A stretch of DNA of 64,000 nt from Paracoccaceae bacterium (GTDB lineage: Bacteria > Pseudomonadota > Alphaproteobacteria > Rhodobacterales > Rhodobacteraceae). The notes beneath the pieces are model-generated. The model saw only the letters and a list, made by a program, of their open reading frames with translations. It was not told the DNA's origin and did not search any database. A program made the translations under genes and the position numbers. Below are positions 7,892 to 17,479 of the stretch, one piece after another (position 1 is the first letter of the stretch; every line of letters begins with the position of its first letter). The DNA lies in NCBI GenBank assembly GCA_021296235.1, contig JAGWAS010000013.1:1-64000 (forward strand), in the 5' to 3' direction.

Positions 7892-9381
7892 GATTTGGTG
7901 GCGTGCCGGTTGGCAAGGCCGCCGGTTGCATCCTTGCCCATTCACTCCATGTTGGAGGCAAACGCTTCCGTAAGGGCATGGTACTCACAACCGGTGACAC
8001 TGAGCTGTTTGCCGCAACCGGTTTGAAGGAGGTAACCGTCGCCGAATTGTCCGAGGATGACGTGGGTGAGGATGAAGCCGCTTCCAGACTCGCAGATGCG
8101 TTGCTCTCGGGAACGAGCGGCCTCTCGCGTTCCGCCGCATTCACGGGTCGAGCCAACATCTATGCGGATGTCGCGGGGGTGGTGGAGTTTGATGTCAAGG
8201 CGGTGGCCCGGCTGAATGGCATCAATCCGGCAATTACGCTTGCCACACTGGCCAACCTGTCTCGGGTTGCATCGCGCAGCTTGGTTGCCACCGCGAAGAT
8301 CATCACTTTTGCAGTCCCTTCCGTGGATTTGGAAAAGGCGCTGATGGCCGCATCGGGCATTCTTTGCCACTTCCCGGTCATTAGAAGGGATGCAAGCCTG
8401 ATCGTTACGAGAGTTGAGGGCCAAGGAGAACGCTTGGTTGAAAAGGGCAAGTCATCAGTTGTCGCCAGATTGACCCGGCTTGGGATTGAACTCACGGAAA
8501 CGCGTGTTGTTCCGCACAGGCAGGACGCGGTTTGTAAGGCGATTGCAGCAAGCAGTGGATCGCTTGTGCTGCTGTTGACAGGTTCCGCCACATCGGACGC
8601 ATTTGATGTTGGACCCCAAGGGTTGAGATTGGCGGGGGGTAAGGTGCACAGATTTGGAATTCCGGTTGATCCGGGAAACTTGCTGTTCCACGGTGAATTG
8701 GGCGATCGGCCTGTCATTGGACTGCCGGGTTGCGCCAGATCACCAGCACTCAATGGGGCCGACTGGATCCTGGAGCGGATCGCCTGCGGCCGCAACCTGA
8801 CCGATGGTCAATTGGCGGAAATGGGGGTGGGAGGACTGCTCAAGGAGGTACCAAGCCGTCCGCAGCCGAGATCAGGAGGGGTCGGCGCATTTTCAAGGCC
8901 GCGCGTTGCCGTGATCGTTCTGGCTGACGAGTTGCCGGATGCGGTCGGCGAATTGTTGGAGGCGGCACGGGCATCAGATGCCGAATTGATCAGGATCGCT
9001 GGTTCCGGTTCGGTTTGCCGGGAACTTGAAGGCATCCCGTCCGTTGCGCCGGATACCCTTCTGGCAACTGCCGCGTCGACCGGCCGTGCTGGCTTGATCA
9101 GGGTGGGGATTGAATCGCTGCCACCCGAGATTGATGCGATTCTCCTTCTTCGGTCGGGTGATCCCGTGCCGGATAAGGCGCTGCTCAACAGGATGATTGC
9201 AGCCTTCAGCCCGAAGGACGGTCGCGAGATTTGCCGGATCGCTTCCGAAGCGGGAGGCAGGGGTCCTCCAATCCTTTTTGGAAGGCGCTTTTTTGAGTCG
9301 CTTTCGGAACTTTCCGGCCACCGGGGCGGGAATGATTTGCTTCCCGATGCGCAGGAATTTCTCTGCGAGATTCAACCGTAA
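7888..9381 (+). CDS. Molybdopterin-binding protein with degenerate MobA/MocA-like C-terminus
   Basis: A protein of 497 residues. The N-terminal two thirds resembles MoeA-like molybdopterin-binding proteins (VGKAAGCILAHSL, then GVVEFDVKAVARLN, IVTRVEGQGERLVEKGK, VLLLTGSATSD and FGIPVDPGNLLFHGE). The C-terminal 160 residues follow the layout of MobA/MocA nucleotidyltransferases: start VAVIVLAD, a central RAGLIRVGIESLP, then RMIAAFSPKDGREIC and GPPILFGRRFF. The family's nucleotide-binding LAAGxSxRMG loop is replaced by LADELPDAVG, and LGDMP by LRSGDP. The transferase half is therefore probably inactive or altered. The ATG at 7888 overlaps the xdhC stop. Position points to a role in cofactor supply for CoxL. 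Confidence 0.78.
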   Translation: MRFGGVPVGKAAGCILAHSLHVGGKRFRKGMVLTTGDTELFAATGLKEVTVAELSEDDVGEDEAASRLADALLSGTSGLSRSAAFTGRANIYADVAGVVEFDVKAVARLNGINPAITLATLANLSRVASRSLVATAKIITFAVPSVDLEKALMAASGILCHFPVIRRDASLIVTRVEGQGERLVEKGKSSVVARLTRLGIELTETRVVPHRQDAVCKAIAASSGSLVLLLTGSATSDAFDVGPQGLRLAGGKVHRFGIPVDPGNLLFHGELGDRPVIGLPGCARSPALNGADWILERIACGRNLTDGQLAEMGVGGLLKEVPSRPQPRSGGVGAFSRPRVAVIVLADELPDAVGELLEAARASDAELIRIAGSGSVCRELEGIPSVAPDTLLATAASTGRAGLIRVGIESLPPEIDAILLLRSGDPVPDKALLNRMIAAFSPKDGREICRIASEAGGRGPPILFGRRFFESLSELSGHRGGNDLLPDAQEFLCEIQP

Positions 9382-9488
9382 CCGACCGTTGGGGATTTCG
9401 GGGAACCATATGCGTTTGACAAAGAAACCGGTTGTTTTGGAAACCAAAATGCTGTGCAATGCGCTTGGCTAATCGGGAGAGTGCAACA

Positions 9489-9968
9489 ATGAATGAAGTC
9501 AGTTTTGTCGTGAACGGCCGCGAAGTTTCGGGTGAAGTCGAGGGAAGGACGCTGCTGTCGGAATTCCTGCGCGAGAATTTGCGCCTAACCGGAACCCATG
9601 TCGGCTGCGACACCAGCCAGTGTGGGGCATGCGTCGTGCATGTCGATGGCAATGCGGTAAAGTCCTGCACAATGTTTGCATTGGAGGCCGAGGGTTCGAA
9701 TGTTCTGACCATTGAGGGAATGGCGAACGAAGATGGATCGCTCGGCGTGATCCAACAGGCGTTCCAGGATCATCACGGATTGCAGTGCGGTTTTTGCACA
9801 CCGGGAATGGTTATGTCCGCGTCGGCACTGATTAGTGAGAATCCTGATCCCAGTGAAATGGAAATCAGGGATTACCTTGAGGGCAATATCTGCCGGTGCA
9901 CAGGATATCACAACATCGTCAAAGCAATTCAGGCCGCTGCGGAAGCCACCCGAACGCAGGCCGCATAG
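9489..9968 (+). CDS. coxS: CODH-type [2Fe-2S] small subunit, CoxS-like
   Basis: A 159-residue iron-sulfur subunit of molybdenum hydroxylases. The plant-ferredoxin-type cluster ligands are in CDTSQCGAC plus the Cys in VKSC. The proximal cluster ligands are in CGFCTPG and CRCTGYHNI. It carries electrons from the molybdenum site in CoxL to the FAD of CoxM. The ATG at 9489 is preceded by GGGAGA at 8 bases; in-frame sequence upstream to 9432 is not conserved. Normal family length. Confidence 0.95.
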   Translation: MNEVSFVVNGREVSGEVEGRTLLSEFLRENLRLTGTHVGCDTSQCGACVVHVDGNAVKSCTMFALEAEGSNVLTIEGMANEDGSLGVIQQAFQDHHGLQCGFCTPGMVMSASALISENPDPSEMEIRDYLEGNICRCTGYHNIVKAIQAAAEATRTQAA

Positions 9969-10014
9969 CCAAACACCGATCCCGCCGGATTCGGGAATGG
10001 AAATGGAGGAAGAA

Positions 10015-12381
10015 ATGCCAAAGGATTTTGGTGTTGGCGCAAGCACGAAGCGCCGCGAGGATGTTCGGTTCCTGACGGGAAACGGGCAGTACACTGATGA
10101 CATGAATGTACATGGACAGGCTCATGTCCATTTTGTGCGGTCTGAGGTAGCAAATGGCGTCCTTAAGTCCGTTGACACGTCCGCGGCTGCCGCAATGGCC
10201 GGCGTTGTCAGGGTTTTCACCGGAGCCGATTTCGAAGGCGTCGGCGGACTTCCATGCGGCTGGCAGATCACCGACAGGCATGGCGAGCCGATGAAGGAAC
10301 CCGCACACCCGGTGTTGGCTCAGGGAAAGGTAAGGCATGTAGGTGATCCAATTGCCGCCGTGGTGGCCGAAACCGCGGCCCAGGCGAGGGATGCCGCAGA
10401 GGCCGTATCTTGCGAAATTGAGGAACAGCCGGCGGTTACCGACATGAAGGCTGCGCTTGGTGGAGGCGCACTGGTCCATGACGAGATAGGGAGCAACCTC
10501 TGTTATGACTGGGGGTTCGTTGAGGAAAACCGTGAAGCAGTCGAAGAAGCGATTCGCGGAGCGCACCATGTCACAACTCTGGAACTCACCAACAACCGGC
10601 TGATCCCGAACGCAATGGAGCCTCGTGTTGCAATCGGCGATTACAATCCATCGACCGATGAATCGACGCTCTATACGACATCACAGAATCCACACGTCAT
10701 CCGCCTTCTGATGGGTGCGTTCGTGCTTGGTCTGCCCGAGCACAAGCTGCGCGTGGTGGCCCCGGATGTGGGTGGTGGTTTTGGCTCGAAGATATTTCAT
10801 TATGCGGAGGAGGCTTTGTGCACCTTCGCGGCCCGGCAACTCAAGCGCGCGGTCAAGTGGACGGCAAGCAGATCCGAGTCGTTCATTACCGATGCGCATG
10901 GGCGGGATCATGTAACCAAGATCGAACTTGCATTGGACAAGGACGGCAATTTCCTGGCGATCAGGACTGAGACCTGCGCAAACATGGGAGCATATCTTTC
11001 GACCTTTTCGACATCGGTGCCGACTTGGCTGCACGGGACGCTCATGGCCGGAAACTACAAGACTCCGCTCATCTATGTGAACGTAAAGGCCGTGTTCACG
11101 AACACGGTTCCCGTTGATGCTTACAGGGGAGCAGGCCGCCCGGAGGCTACATTTCAGTTGGAACGGGTCATCGACAAGGCGGCAAGGGAACTCAACATGA
11201 ACCCGATTGAACTGCGCCGCAGAAACTTCATAGGTGCCGACGAATTTCCGTATTCGACGCCGGTCGCCGTCCAGTATGACACCGGAAACTATCAGGCCAC
11301 GATGGACAAGCTGGTGGACATTGCCGACATCGACGGATTTTCGGGAAGGGCGGAGTCATCCGCCGCCAGAGGGAAGCTCCGGGGACTGGGCGTCAACTGC
11401 TACATTGAGGCTTGCGGAATCGCGCCATCCAACCTTGTCGGCCAACTCGGTGCACGAGCGGGGCTCTACGAAAGTGCAACCGTGCGGGTCAACGCAACCG
11501 GCTCGGTTACCGTCATGACCGGATCGCATTCTCACGGCCAGGGTCATGAGACGACCTTTCCGCAGGTGGTTGCCGACATGCTGGGCATTGAGGAAGGCCA
11601 GGTGAACATTCAGCACGGCGACACCGCCAATACGCCGATGGGCATGGGGACCTATGGATCCCGCTCCATTGCAGTGGGCGGCGCGGCAATGGTCAGGGCA
11701 ACCGAAAAGATCATTTCCAAGGCAAAAAAGATCGCCGCGCATCTGCTTGAGGCGCCGGAGGGCGACATTGAGTTCAAGGATGGCAGCTTTGCCGTGGCCG
11801 GCACGGACAAGTCGGTTGCTTGGGGCGATGTGTGCCTTGCGGCATATGTTCCGCACAACTACCCGTTGGAGGAGTTGGAACCGGGTCTTGAGGAAACTGC
11901 GTTCTACGATCCCGCCAACTTCACGTTTCCCGCCGGGGCTTATGCCTGCGAGGTTGAGGTTGATCCCGAAACCGGCAAGGTCGACATCTGCTCTTTTGCT
12001 GCGGCGGATGATTTTGGCAATGTGATCAACCCGATGATAGTTGACGGTCAGGTTCATGGTGGAATTGCACAAGGCATTGGACAGGCGCTGCTTGAACACG
12101 CCACCTATGACGACAATGGTCAATTGCTGGCTGGAAGCTACATGGACTACGCCATGCCCCGGGCTGATGACGTTCCTTCCCTTGTCGTTGATCATTCCTG
12201 CCAGACGCCATGCACCCACAATCCGCTTGGTGTGAAGGGGTGCGGTGAAGCGGGCGCAATCGGATCACCTCCGGCGGTGGTGAATGCAGTAATTGATGCC
12301 TTGGAGCGCGGCGGCCATTCGGTGGGCCACATAGACATGCCGGTGAGCCCATCCAGGGTTTGGGCGGCCATCAACGGTTGA
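10015..12381 (+). CDS. coxL: Form II CODH-like molybdenum hydroxylase large subunit
   Basis: A 788-residue molybdopterin-binding catalytic subunit of the xanthine oxidase family. Conserved pieces include [14 protein letters not shown] at the N-terminus, [29 protein letters not shown] and, near the end, [15 protein letters not shown], which carries the catalytic glutamate. The active-site loop reads AYRGAGR (about residue 370). True aerobic CO dehydrogenases (form I) have AYRCSFR, so this is form II and its substrate may be an aldehyde, N-heterocycle or other compound. The ATG at 10015 has GGAGG just upstream; an in-frame ATG lies at 9997. It sits between coxS and coxM in the usual operon. Confidence 0.92.
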   Translation: MPKDFGVGASTKRREDVRFLTGNGQYTDDMNVHGQAHVHFVRSEVANGVLKSVDTSAAAAMAGVVRVFTGADFEGVGGLPCGWQITDRHGEPMKEPAHPVLAQGKVRHVGDPIAAVVAETAAQARDAAEAVSCEIEEQPAVTDMKAALGGGALVHDEIGSNLCYDWGFVEENREAVEEAIRGAHHVTTLELTNNRLIPNAMEPRVAIGDYNPSTDESTLYTTSQNPHVIRLLMGAFVLGLPEHKLRVVAPDVGGGFGSKIFHYAEEALCTFAARQLKRAVKWTASRSESFITDAHGRDHVTKIELALDKDGNFLAIRTETCANMGAYLSTFSTSVPTWLHGTLMAGNYKTPLIYVNVKAVFTNTVPVDAYRGAGRPEATFQLERVIDKAARELNMNPIELRRRNFIGADEFPYSTPVAVQYDTGNYQATMDKLVDIADIDGFSGRAESSAARGKLRGLGVNCYIEACGIAPSNLVGQLGARAGLYESATVRVNATGSVTVMTGSHSHGQGHETTFPQVVADMLGIEEGQVNIQHGDTANTPMGMGTYGSRSIAVGGAAMVRATEKIISKAKKIAAHLLEAPEGDIEFKDGSFAVAGTDKSVAWGDVCLAAYVPHNYPLEELEPGLEETAFYDPANFTFPAGAYACEVEVDPETGKVDICSFAAADDFGNVINPMIVDGQVHGGIAQGIGQALLEHATYDDNGQLLAGSYMDYAMPRADDVPSLVVDHSCQTPCTHNPLGVKGCGEAGAIGSPPAVVNAVIDALERGGHSVGHIDMPVSPSRVWAAING

Positions 12382-12387
12382 TCTGCA

Positions 12388-12419
12388 GGCGCAGGGACCG
12401 GCGGACCTGCCCCTGCGCC
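12388..12419 (+). promoter_or_regulatory. GC-rich hairpin in the coxL-coxM gap
   Basis: GGCGCAGGG (12388-12396) pairs perfectly with CCCTGCGCC (12411-12419) around a 14-base loop, between the coxL stop and the coxM ribosome site. No T-run follows, so a processing or mRNA-stability element in the operon is more likely than a full terminator. Confidence 0.4.
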
Positions 12420-12442
12420 ACAGCAATTCAGGAGAGAATGAG

Positions 12443-13228
12443 ATGTACAATTTTGATTTTGAGCGCCCCTCATCCTTGGCGGACGCAATCGTTGCATTGG
12501 CGCAGGAGGACTCCCAAGCACTTGCGGGCGGGCAGACGTTGATCCCTACGCTGAAGAACCGGCTGGCAAATCCGGCAAAGCTGGTGTCACTGATGGCGAT
12601 TGATGATTTGCAGGGGGTTGCGGTTGGGGATGGCGTTGTCTGCGTAAAAGCTGCCACGACCCATGTTGCGGCCGCTGCAGGAGCCGCAGGGTCGTTCCCG
12701 GCACTTGCCGAGCTTGCCGGAAACATAGGTGATCCGGCGGTCCGCAACCGGGGGACAGTGGGCGGCAGCCTTGCCAACAACGATCCTTCGGCGTGCTATC
12801 CGGCCGCGGCCCTTGCAACCGGGGCCACAATTGTGACGAACTTGCGGGAAATTTCGGCGGATGAGTTTTTCACCGGAATGTTCGGGACAGCGCTGGGGGA
12901 CGGGGAGATCATAACTGAAGTGAGGTTTCCCGTGCCGGATGCAGCCAACTACCAGAAATTCGAACAGCCGGCCTCAAGGTTCGCGTTGGTGGGCGTGTTT
13001 GTGGCGCGGTTCGGTGACCGGGCACGGGTGGCTGTAACCGGCGCATCCGAAGATGGGGTTTTCCGTTGGGTGGAAGCTGAATCTGCGTTGTTCGGGAATT
13101 TCACCAAGGCATCGTTGGACGGGTTGGAGCTTTCACCCGAAGGATTGATTGGCGACATTCACGGCTCGGCCGAATACCGCGCGCATCTCACCAAGATCAT
13201 GGCCGGAAGGGCGGTTGCAGCCTGCTGA
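12443..13228 (+). CDS. coxM: CODH-type FAD-binding medium subunit, CoxM-like
   Basis: A 261-residue FAD subunit. The FAD-binding signatures are AGGQTLIP (about residue 34) and GNIGDPAVRNRGTVGGSLAN followed by DPSACYPAA. The C-terminal CO dehydrogenase flavoprotein domain is present but short (usual length is 270-290). It passes electrons from the CoxS clusters to the acceptor. AGGAG precedes the ATG by 8 bases. It is the last gene of the cluster. The S-L-M order differs from the M-S-L order of classical cox operons. Confidence 0.93.
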   Translation: MYNFDFERPSSLADAIVALAQEDSQALAGGQTLIPTLKNRLANPAKLVSLMAIDDLQGVAVGDGVVCVKAATTHVAAAAGAAGSFPALAELAGNIGDPAVRNRGTVGGSLANNDPSACYPAAALATGATIVTNLREISADEFFTGMFGTALGDGEIITEVRFPVPDAANYQKFEQPASRFALVGVFVARFGDRARVAVTGASEDGVFRWVEAESALFGNFTKASLDGLELSPEGLIGDIHGSAEYRAHLTKIMAGRAVAAC

Positions 13229-14014
13229 GAATGTAGTTCCACCTCGCGGTCATTTGCTGCCGAGAGCGGCGATTCATGGACGGCTTTGGATTGCTCCTGC
13301 TGTTGAGCGATCGACCAGGTGTGGATGCCGTTTTTCATGCGGTCGGAAATTGCCGCAGTATTGATCGCCATGCTGAAGGTTCTGTCTCCCTCGGTAAAAT
13401 TCACGCGCGTTTCTTTCAGTGTCAATCTGGAGCCCCAACAAGAGTTTTGGCAACAATTTTGCTGGCAAGGGTGACGACCCTGAACGGGTGAGGAGTCTTT
13501 GAACAATTGACGCGTGCCGGTGCTCGCACTGCGTTGTCGAGGTGTTGAAAACGGGCTTGGGTACAATGTGCGCCGTTGACTGGCTGAGTGCTCCTGCTGT
13601 CGGCTCCGCAAACAGTGCAAACAGTGTCTGGGCAGAGTCATTAGCACGACTGGTGATCTCGACTGCGGCATGAGGCATTGCAGTGGGATCCGGCAGCGGC
13701 GACATCGGCACCTCGCTGTGTGTTCCAACCCATAATTCAACGTAGTAGTCGACATGTGGAGTTTTGTTCTCCGAGAATTCCATTTCCGGCCAATGCACAA
13801 TTCAACAACCCGCAGCATCGCAATTGGCATGTTCCGGCCAGGGTCGGCGAAAACGAATCCAACCAACACAGACGCGCCGAAGGTTGATGTGCGTTTGACT
13901 GTTCGCTACGGAATTGAGGAAGGCACCGGCCAGGATGCATAATCCATGTCGGCATTGTGGCGACTGTGTGGTGTGCGACAACGAAGCCATGGCAAACAAC
14001 GGGGAGGATTTAAG
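13229..14014. other. Gap, no gene recognised
   Basis: About 790 bases between coxM and the ureohydrolase. Overlapping open frames exist on the minus strand (13159-13869 and 13274-13798), but the translations are rich in Gln, Cys and Arg with no known motif and no ribosome site. A piece reading NFTEGDRTFSMAINTAAISD looks protein-like and may be part of a decayed gene. The promoter for the ureohydrolase should lie at the right end. Confidence 0.45.
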
Positions 14015-14977
14015 ATGACGGCCGATGCGAAACACCGATTCAACCAGCCGTTGGGTGGCAATGAAATGCCAAGATTTGGTGGGCTGGCCACCATGATGCG
14101 ATTGCCGATGCAGGATACGGCGGCAGGACTGGATGCATGCTTTGTCGGAGTTCCGATGGATATCGGTACGTCAAATCGGGCAGGGACCAGGCACGGCCCA
14201 AGGCAGATTCGGGCCGAAAGTTGCATGCTGCGACCCTACGGTATGGGCAATGGGGTTGCACCGTTCGAAAATTTGCAGGTGGCGGATATCGGTGACTTTG
14301 CCATCAATACGTTCAACATTTCCGCAACGTGCGACATCATCACTGAGGGGATCAACGGCATTCTTGAACATGGCTGTGTACCTTTGGTTCTGGGGGGCGA
14401 TCACACACTCACATATCCAGTGCTGAGGGCGGTTGCCCGCAAATTCGGCCCTGTGGCGCTGGTTCATGTCGATGCGCATGCCGACACATCGGACGTCATG
14501 TTCGGCGAAAAAATCGCCCACGGAACGCCTTTCAGAAGAGCGGTTGAAGAGAATCTCATCATTCCGGACAGAACCGTTCAAATCGGATTGCGCGGCACCG
14601 GATATTCACCAAGCGACTATGACTGGGGAAGAAATCTCGGCTTTGAGGTCGTCCAGGCTGAAGAATGTTGGCACCGTTCGCTTGCACCCTTGATGGAAAG
14701 GGTGCGGCAGAGGTTTGGCGGGGATGTGCCGGTTTATGTCTCGTTTGACATCGATAGTCTTGATCCGGCATTTGCGCCAGGGACGGGCACCGTGGAAGTC
14801 GGTGGGCTGACCACAATTCAGGCGCTGGAGATCGTCAGGGGATGCAGCGGGTTGAACCTGGTGGGTGGTGACCTTGTTGAGGTTTCCCCGCCATATGATC
14901 CCAGCGGCAACACGGCGCTCATAGGTGCCAACCTGCTGTTTGAAATGCTGTGTGCACTGCCCGGGGCAAACGGTTGA
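14015..14977 (+). CDS. Agmatinase/ureohydrolase family protein
   Basis: A 320-residue Mn-dependent ureohydrolase of the arginase superfamily. The metal-binding motifs are complete: LGGDHTLTYP, HVDAHADTSD and SFDIDSLDPAFAPGTG. The N-terminal FVGVPMDIGTSNRAGTRHGP is typical of SpeB-type agmatinases. Related enzymes act on guanidinobutyrate or guanidinopropionate, so the substrate is not fixed by sequence. GGGGAGG lies 8 bases before the ATG at 15 of this kilobase. It precedes a class III aminotransferase and aromatic catabolism genes, separated by a minus-strand gene, so shared function with them is only suggested. Confidence 0.88.
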   Translation: MTADAKHRFNQPLGGNEMPRFGGLATMMRLPMQDTAAGLDACFVGVPMDIGTSNRAGTRHGPRQIRAESCMLRPYGMGNGVAPFENLQVADIGDFAINTFNISATCDIITEGINGILEHGCVPLVLGGDHTLTYPVLRAVARKFGPVALVHVDAHADTSDVMFGEKIAHGTPFRRAVEENLIIPDRTVQIGLRGTGYSPSDYDWGRNLGFEVVQAEECWHRSLAPLMERVRQRFGGDVPVYVSFDIDSLDPAFAPGTGTVEVGGLTTIQALEIVRGCSGLNLVGGDLVEVSPPYDPSGNTALIGANLLFEMLCALPGANG

Positions 14978-15004
14978 ACACGCTCAGGTGGTTCATAACG
15001 CTTC

Positions 15005-15050
15005 AAGGCACCAATCGAAACCTGCGCGGCAATCAAGGCAGAGGTGCCTT
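15005..15050 (+). terminator. Possible hairpin after the ureohydrolase gene
   Basis: AAGGCACC (15005-15012) and GGTGCCTT (15043-15050) can form an 8-pair stem around a 30-base loop, 28 bases after the stop. There is no clear T-tract (the sequence continues AAGATTCTCC), so termination is uncertain. Confidence 0.25.
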
Positions 15051-15136
15051 AAGATTCTCCAATTCACTTGCCGGAGCCGATTGAATTGAATTCTGCACCG
15101 TCGGTGCCGGCTCAACAGGAAAATCGTCCCCCGAAT

Positions 15137-15805
15137 TCATTTCTCAATAACGGGATAGTATGGCTTGCTCCACGGCAAACCCGGATGCATCATCATGATG
15201 CGCACCATGATTGGAACAAGGAAATTCAGTATCCGTGCACCATCCTTGACCTGACGCCGGTTGACTGTGCCTCGCCAGGTTGCACCACCATGCATCAATT
15301 GATTGCGAAGGACATAGAGCCGCTCAAACAAACTGCTCAGCACCTTTACCGTATCCTTCCGTTCGAACGCCTTCAGGGCTTGCCTGATGTTCCTTTCGAA
15401 CAGATCTTCCCAATTTTTGTTTTTGCTGTTGATGGATTCCCAGTATGGCCCAAATACATACCAGTTGTTCAGAATGTTCCGGATTGAACTCGAGAATCGA
15501 TCCCAAATCGCATTGTACACCGACTGTTGATGATCCAATTCGACAATGGTTTTGAAGAAATCCGTAAACAGGTTCCTCTCTGTTACCGAAGCTCCGTGGA
15601 ACCGCTCGGCAGAATAAATCGAATTGAAGGCTATCCAATAGAATATGAAGGCCGCATCGTAGTCCTCTTTTACGATTTCGGTTTCGGCCCGACCGATCCA
15701 ACTGACGCATCGATGAACACGGACGGCCAAATGTTCATCAAATTCAGCCTTCAGCTGCTGCTCCAGCTTCCTCAGCGAGTCATGGTTCAACTCGGCATCC
15801 GGCAT
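15137..15805 (-). CDS. HEPN-like domain protein, function unknown
   Basis: A mostly helical cytoplasmic protein of about 222 residues. The segment DAAFIFYWIAFNSIYSAE near the N-terminus and, near residue 175, LFERLYVLRNQLMHGGATW resemble the Apea-like HEPN family; RNQLMHG matches the RxxxxH motif (R, polar, three residues, H) of HEPN RNases. HEPN proteins are often RNases or toxin partners, but no nucleotidyltransferase or antitoxin gene sits beside it. I chose the ATG at 15805; the frame continues up to 15982, but that extension reads like noise. It faces the flanking plus-strand genes as a lone insertion. Confidence 0.65.
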   Translation of the reverse strand: MPDAELNHDSLRKLEQQLKAEFDEHLAVRVHRCVSWIGRAETEIVKEDYDAAFIFYWIAFNSIYSAERFHGASVTERNLFTDFFKTIVELDHQQSVYNAIWDRFSSSIRNILNNWYVFGPYWESINSKNKNWEDLFERNIRQALKAFERKDTVKVLSSLFERLYVLRNQLMHGGATWRGTVNRRQVKDGARILNFLVPIMVRIMMMHPGLPWSKPYYPVIEK

Positions 15806-16066
15806 GTGTTCAACCGTTTCAAATGCGGCCCATTCCGACCAGGACTCAAAATGACAAATGAAACCGGTTCCTGGCAACATGAATCTCAGGAAGGGCCGAT
15901 TGCTTGATTGCCGAGGGATTGAAACGCACCGTGCCCAGTTTTGGTTGAACCGGAGCAAACACAATTCATTCACCGAAAACAATTGACTTTGCCATCGTTG
16001 TCCTGTGTCGATAACTGATCTGAAGGCATTGCACCGTTTGCCGCATGAGGAGGGAAAGGCAGAGAC

Positions 16067-17431
16067 ATGCTCGATTCAAATTTCCTCCGGGAAAACAATT
16101 CCCGTCATTTCTGGCATCCGATGGGAATTCCCGCAGAAGCGCTGCAGAATCCGCCGCCGATCATTGTCGAGGCGTCGGGCAACCGAATCAGAGATCTTGA
16201 CGGCAATGAGTTGCTTGATGCCGTGGGCGGTCTCTGGAACGTAAATTTGGGCTTTTCGTGCGAACCGGTAAAGCGGGCGATATCCGATCAGTTGGCACGG
16301 CTTCCCTACTATTCGACATTCCGGGGCAGCAGCAATGACAAGGTGATCGAACTCTCACATTTGTTGACGGAGTTCTTCGCGCCGGAAGGCATGGGCCGTG
16401 CATTCTTCACTTCCGGCGGGTCGGACAGTGTCGAGACCGCCCTCCGGCTGGCGCGGCAGTACCACAGGCTGTGTGGAGAAGTTGCGCGCACCAAGTTCAT
16501 AAGCTTGCGGAGCGGCTATCACGGAACCCATTTCGGCGGTGCCAGCGTCAATGGTGGACCCAGGTTCCGGGAGCAATACGAGCCCCTGCTGCCCGGATGC
16601 TTCCACATTCCCTGTCCAAATGCCTATCGAAACCCATTCGGTGAGACCAACCCTGAGCGGCTTGCGTCACTGTGCGCAACAGCTCTCGAAAGCGAAGTTG
16701 AATTTCAGGGACCAAAAACGGTGGCCGCCTTCATCATGGAACCGGTTCTCGGGGCAGGGGGTGTTGTCGTTCCGCATGAGTCGTTCATGCCGGCCGTTCG
16801 GGAGATCTGCAGCAGGCATGGAATTCTGCTGATATCCGATGAGGTCATAACCGGTTTTGGCAGGACCGGCGACTGGTCGGGGGCCCGCCATCAGGGAGTA
16901 AAGCCCGACATCATGACTCTCGCCAAGGCGATTACCAACGGGTATTTTCCGTTCGGTGCAGCCATGCTGTCGCACGAAGTCGCCGACGCATTTGAACGCG
17001 AAAATGGGCCGGACGGGTTCATTGGGCACGGCTACACCTATTCGGGTCATCCAGTTGGTGCCGCTGCAGGTATCGCATGCATTGAGGAAACTCAGCGCCT
17101 CAATGTTGTGGAGAATGCAGCCGCGCGCGGGGATCAACTTTATCATGGCCTCCTGCGGCTCAAGGAAAAGCACGAAATTGTGGGTGACGTAAGAGGCGGT
17201 CGCGGCCTGATGCTGGCTGTTGAACTCGTCTCCGATCGAAAGTTGAAATCGCCTCTTCCCCGCAACGAAGTGGATGCCGTCCACAGCAGCATCTACAGGG
17301 AGGGCGTCATGGTAAGGATTTCGGGTTCCAATCTCCTCATGTCTCCCCCATTGGTTCTTTCCGAGCAGGAGGCGGTGGAGATTCTGAATGCAGTCGATGC
17401 AGGCCTTTCAGCGCACGCATCCACCCACTGA
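16067..17431 (+). CDS. Class III (omega) aminotransferase
   Basis: A 454-residue PLP enzyme of aminotransferase class III. Motifs are FFTSGGSDSVETALRLARQY (cofactor phosphate region), SGYHGTHFGGASVNG, LLISDEVITGFGRTG, and the PLP lysine in TLAKAITNGYFPFGA. C-terminal GYTYSGHPVGAAAG is typical of the beta-alanine/pyruvate and polyamine:pyruvate subgroup. It moves an amine from an omega-amino acid, polyamine or arylalkylamine to pyruvate or a similar acceptor. It lies 48 bases before the homoprotocatechuate genes on the same strand, so a phenethylamine-type substrate feeding that pathway is a reasonable inference, not shown. Confidence 0.88.
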   Translation: MLDSNFLRENNSRHFWHPMGIPAEALQNPPPIIVEASGNRIRDLDGNELLDAVGGLWNVNLGFSCEPVKRAISDQLARLPYYSTFRGSSNDKVIELSHLLTEFFAPEGMGRAFFTSGGSDSVETALRLARQYHRLCGEVARTKFISLRSGYHGTHFGGASVNGGPRFREQYEPLLPGCFHIPCPNAYRNPFGETNPERLASLCATALESEVEFQGPKTVAAFIMEPVLGAGGVVVPHESFMPAVREICSRHGILLISDEVITGFGRTGDWSGARHQGVKPDIMTLAKAITNGYFPFGAAMLSHEVADAFERENGPDGFIGHGYTYSGHPVGAAAGIACIEETQRLNVVENAAARGDQLYHGLLRLKEKHEIVGDVRGGRGLMLAVELVSDRKLKSPLPRNEVDAVHSSIYREGVMVRISGSNLLMSPPLVLSEQEAVEILNAVDAGLSAHASTH

Positions 17432-17479
17432 CAGAACTTTTCGGCGACATGCGGTTCGCAGTGTGGACGGATTTGACCC

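Noticed and set aside
10015-12381. Calling the enzyme a true aerobic CO dehydrogenase
   Set aside because: The active-site loop is AYRGAGR (form II), not the AYRCSFR of enzymes proven to oxidise CO.
13159-13869. Minus-strand ORF of 236 codons after coxM
   Set aside because: It overlaps coxM and another minus frame, has biased Gln/Cys/Arg composition, no ribosome site and no motif. Recorded only as a gap.
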